DNA of 24,039 nt, from positions 1-24,039 of the forward strand of contig JAHQWS010000265.1 of assembly GCA_029856295.1 (NCBI GenBank), read 5' to 3'. Within the stretch, counting starts at the first letter, position 1. Every line of letters starts with the position of its first letter. The stretch comes from Promethearchaeia archaeon. GTDB taxonomy: Archaea > Asgardarchaeota > Lokiarchaeia > Sigyniarchaeales > SOKP01. The notes under the pieces were generated by a model. That model saw only the letters and a program-made list of their open reading frames with translations, was not told where the DNA came from and searched no databases. Positions 23,372 through 24,039 of the stretch are shown piece after piece. A program made the position numbers and the translations under genes.

Positions 23372-24039
23372 TTAAGATTCTAATAATGCTTTTATCTCAG
23401 CATATAGTTGATCATCTCGATAGTATCGTATATCTATCGCTTGTGTTGGGCAGCAAGTTGCGCAAATTCCGCATCCGTCACAGTTTATTTCGTCTACAAT
23501 AGCCCCTTCGGCATCATCTAGTTTTATAGCACCTTTGGGACATTCTTTTTCACATCTTCCACATGAAATACAAAGATCTTTCACCACTTCGGCAACTATA
23601 AGTTCAAGATCAATTTCTCCCACAGAAGTTATTTCCGCTACTTTACTTGCTGCAGCTCTTGCTTGAGATACTGAATAAGCTATATCTTTTGGTCCTTGTG
23701 CGAATCCAGCGATAAATATACCTTTTGCTTTGGTTTCCTGAGGCATAAGTCCAAAATGAGATTCCGTTAAGAATCCATTACGATCTGCATCTAAATTTAA
23801 GACTTTGGCTATTTGTTCTGTTCCTCTTGAAGGTAAGGCCGCACTTGAGAGTACGACTAAGTCAGCATCAATTCTGATAATTTCATCGGTTAAGGAGGAA
23901 TATACTCGAACATTTACATCTTTAGTTTCGGGGTCTTCACTAATCTCTCCAACCTTTCCCCGAATCATTCGAATATCGGAATCCTTAGCTCGTTGATAGT
24001 ACTCTTCGAAGCCTTTTTCGTTAGTCCTTATGTCTATAT
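23372..24039 (-). CDS. hdrA: HdrA, C-terminal part (runs off the window)
   Basis: The frame is open to the window edge: IDIRTNEKGFEEYYQRAKDSDIR precedes the internal Met at 23968, so the gene starts beyond 24039. Visible are the HdrA core after the CxxCC segment, VVLSSAALPSRGTEQIAKVLN, the FAD-contact GIFIAGFAQGPKDIAYSVSQARAAASK, and two ferredoxin motifs, CISCGRCEKECP and CDGCGICATCCP. It ends at TAA 23372, 22 bases before the GTG of vhuD, so both share a transcript. It is more like a canonical HdrA than the two fusions in the window. The site where some archaeal HdrA proteins carry selenocysteine would lie outside the window. Confidence 0.92.
   Translation of the reverse strand, partial: IDIRTNEKGFEEYYQRAKDSDIRMIRGKVGEISEDPETKDVNVRVYSSLTDEIIRIDADLVVLSSAALPSRGTEQIAKVLNLDADRNGFLTESHFGLMPQETKAKGIFIAGFAQGPKDIAYSVSQARAAASKVAEITSVGEIDLELIVAEVVKDLCISCGRCEKECPKGAIKLDDAEGAIVDEINCDGCGICATCCPTQAIDIRYYRDDQLYAEIKALLES

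Noticed and set aside
23189..23383. A plus-strand frame of 64 codons
   Set aside because: It lies antisense to the selenoprotein gene, has no family resemblance, and is a shadow of the real minus-strand frame.
1..24039. CRISPR arrays, tRNA and rRNA genes
   Set aside because: No regularly spaced repeats, no cloverleaf with the conserved T-loop sequence, and no rRNA-like conserved stretches were recognised by eye.

Overview
The window looks like chromosomal DNA of an anaerobic, AT-rich archaeon, most likely a Lokiarchaeia-type Asgard archaeon. The grounds are archaeal TATA boxes, many leaderless-looking starts, poly-T terminators, and a dense set of flavin/iron-sulfur oxidoreductases: double HdrA fusions, HdrBC, MvhD, FrhB-like proteins and a GlcD/GlcF-like pair. 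There is also a selenocysteine gene whose 3' hairpin has a eukaryote-like SECIS core, as described for Lokiarchaeota. The lineage is inferred; no rRNA or other marker gene is present.

Left part (1-7.4 kb): a 59-residue zinc-ribbon protein; a flavodoxin-type iron-sulfur flavoprotein fused to an SCP2 domain; then two nitroreductases with N-terminal ferredoxin domains bracketing two paralogous winged-helix/multi-cysteine/ferredoxin proteins. The first of these ferredoxin proteins has an in-frame TAG exactly where its paralogue has Trp, and the reading frame continues intact to the same C-terminal cluster. A GPH/SLC45-like MFS transporter follows, with a perfect 16-bp palindrome between its TATA box and its start.

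Middle (7.4-15.3 kb): an insertion sequence with an ISL3/Mutator-like transposase. It is split into two frames that meet at a canonical A AAA AAC slippery heptamer, so it is either expressed by -1 frameshifting or broken by one base in an A-run. Beyond it lie a 919-residue HdrA-HdrA fusion and, divergently, a GlcD-like FAD oxidase and a GlcF/HdrD-like Fe-S partner. The 412-bp divergent region holds two imperfect 31-bp direct repeats that flank the HdrA TATA box.

Right part (15.3-24.0 kb): one tight minus-strand operon. In transcription order it holds HdrA (running off the window), a selenocysteine MvhD/VhuD, two FrhB-like proteins with ferredoxin domains, an HdrC-HdrB fusion, a 1026-residue HdrA fusion, and a cysteine-type MvhD. 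This reads as a flavin-based electron bifurcation/confurcation machine. FrhB-like subunits are the probable entry for F420H2 or another low-potential donor, and MvhD is the adaptor to HdrA. No hydrogenase large or small subunit is seen.

The hidden item is the selenoprotein at 22930-23349. It has two in-frame UGA codons, both at conserved cysteine positions of MvhD, a good ribosome binding site with a GTG start, and a SECIS-like hairpin directly after its stop. ORF callers miss it. No gene in the window ends in TGA.
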